NCBI GenBank assembly: GCA_005878685.1
Contig: VBLN01000276.1
Span: forward strand, 1-6,419
Length of the DNA stretch: 6,419 nucleotides
Reading direction: 5' to 3'
Source: Deltaproteobacteria bacterium
GTDB taxonomy: Bacteria; Desulfobacterota; Binatia; UBA9968
Of this stretch, positions 6,414 to 6,419 are shown in pieces. Positions within the stretch are counted from its first letter, which is position 1. Each line of letters opens with the position of its first letter. The notes beneath the pieces were generated by a model. It saw nothing but the letters and a program-made list of their open reading frames with translations, did no database searches and was not told the DNA's origin. A program made the translations under genes and the position numbers.

Positions 6414-6419
6414 ATGAAC
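6414..6419 (+). CDS. Possible start of a further operon gene, cut by the window end
   Basis: An ATG at 6414 is preceded by CAGG (6403-6406) at a spacing of seven bases, and lies 29 bases after the aldolase stop. No terminator-like hairpin is visible in 6385-6413, so the operon probably continues. Only two codons are present, so nothing can be said about the product. Confidence 0.35.

Noticed and set aside
1..6419. tRNA or rRNA genes, CRISPR arrays, insertion sequences or integrase attachment sites
   Set aside because: No cloverleaf, spaced direct repeats, transposase frame or flanking terminal repeats could be found by reading the sequence.

Overview
The window is a compact, single-strand (+) catabolic-looking gene cluster from a GC-rich bacterium. 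The gene mix suggests an uncultivated soil or subsurface lineage (Binatia, Rokubacteria or another deltaproteobacterium-like group): a tungsten-type aldehyde:ferredoxin oxidoreductase (AOR), an NMT1/THI5-type solute-binding protein, a dihydroxyphthalate-decarboxylase-like protein, a dienelactone hydrolase and a class II aldolase. This placement is an inference from gene content, since no phylogenetic marker is present.

Layout: bases 1-239 hold no supportable gene. They contain a run of inverted repeats (50-156), a sigma70-like promoter (182-209) and a strong ribosome binding site. Six genes follow with almost no space between them: a dienelactone hydrolase family protein (240-974), a 4,5-dihydroxyphthalate decarboxylase-like periplasmic-binding-fold protein (987-1976), a ferredoxin-like subunit with four [4Fe-4S] motifs (about 2000-2797), an AOR-family catalytic subunit (about 2809-4704), a secreted NMT1/THI5-type solute-binding protein (4686-5644, broken by a frameshift near 5283) and a class II aldolase (5659-6384, broken by an in-frame TAG at 5890). 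A likely start codon of a further gene lies at 6414, so the operon probably continues past the window.

How the genes may work together (inference): the solute-binding protein would capture an organic compound outside the cell. The hydrolase, the decarboxylase-like protein and the aldolase would trim or cleave it. The AOR would interconvert an aldehyde and its acid, passing electrons to the four-cluster ferredoxin subunit. No substrate can be read from the sequence.

The most striking points are the two lesions in the last two genes. The solute-binding protein changes frame where a short stretch appears to be missing. The aldolase stop codon replaces the tryptophan that directly follows the catalytic glutamate, while every other catalytic residue keeps its expected spacing. 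Either the 3' part of the operon is decaying or the assembly has errors there. The first four genes look intact.
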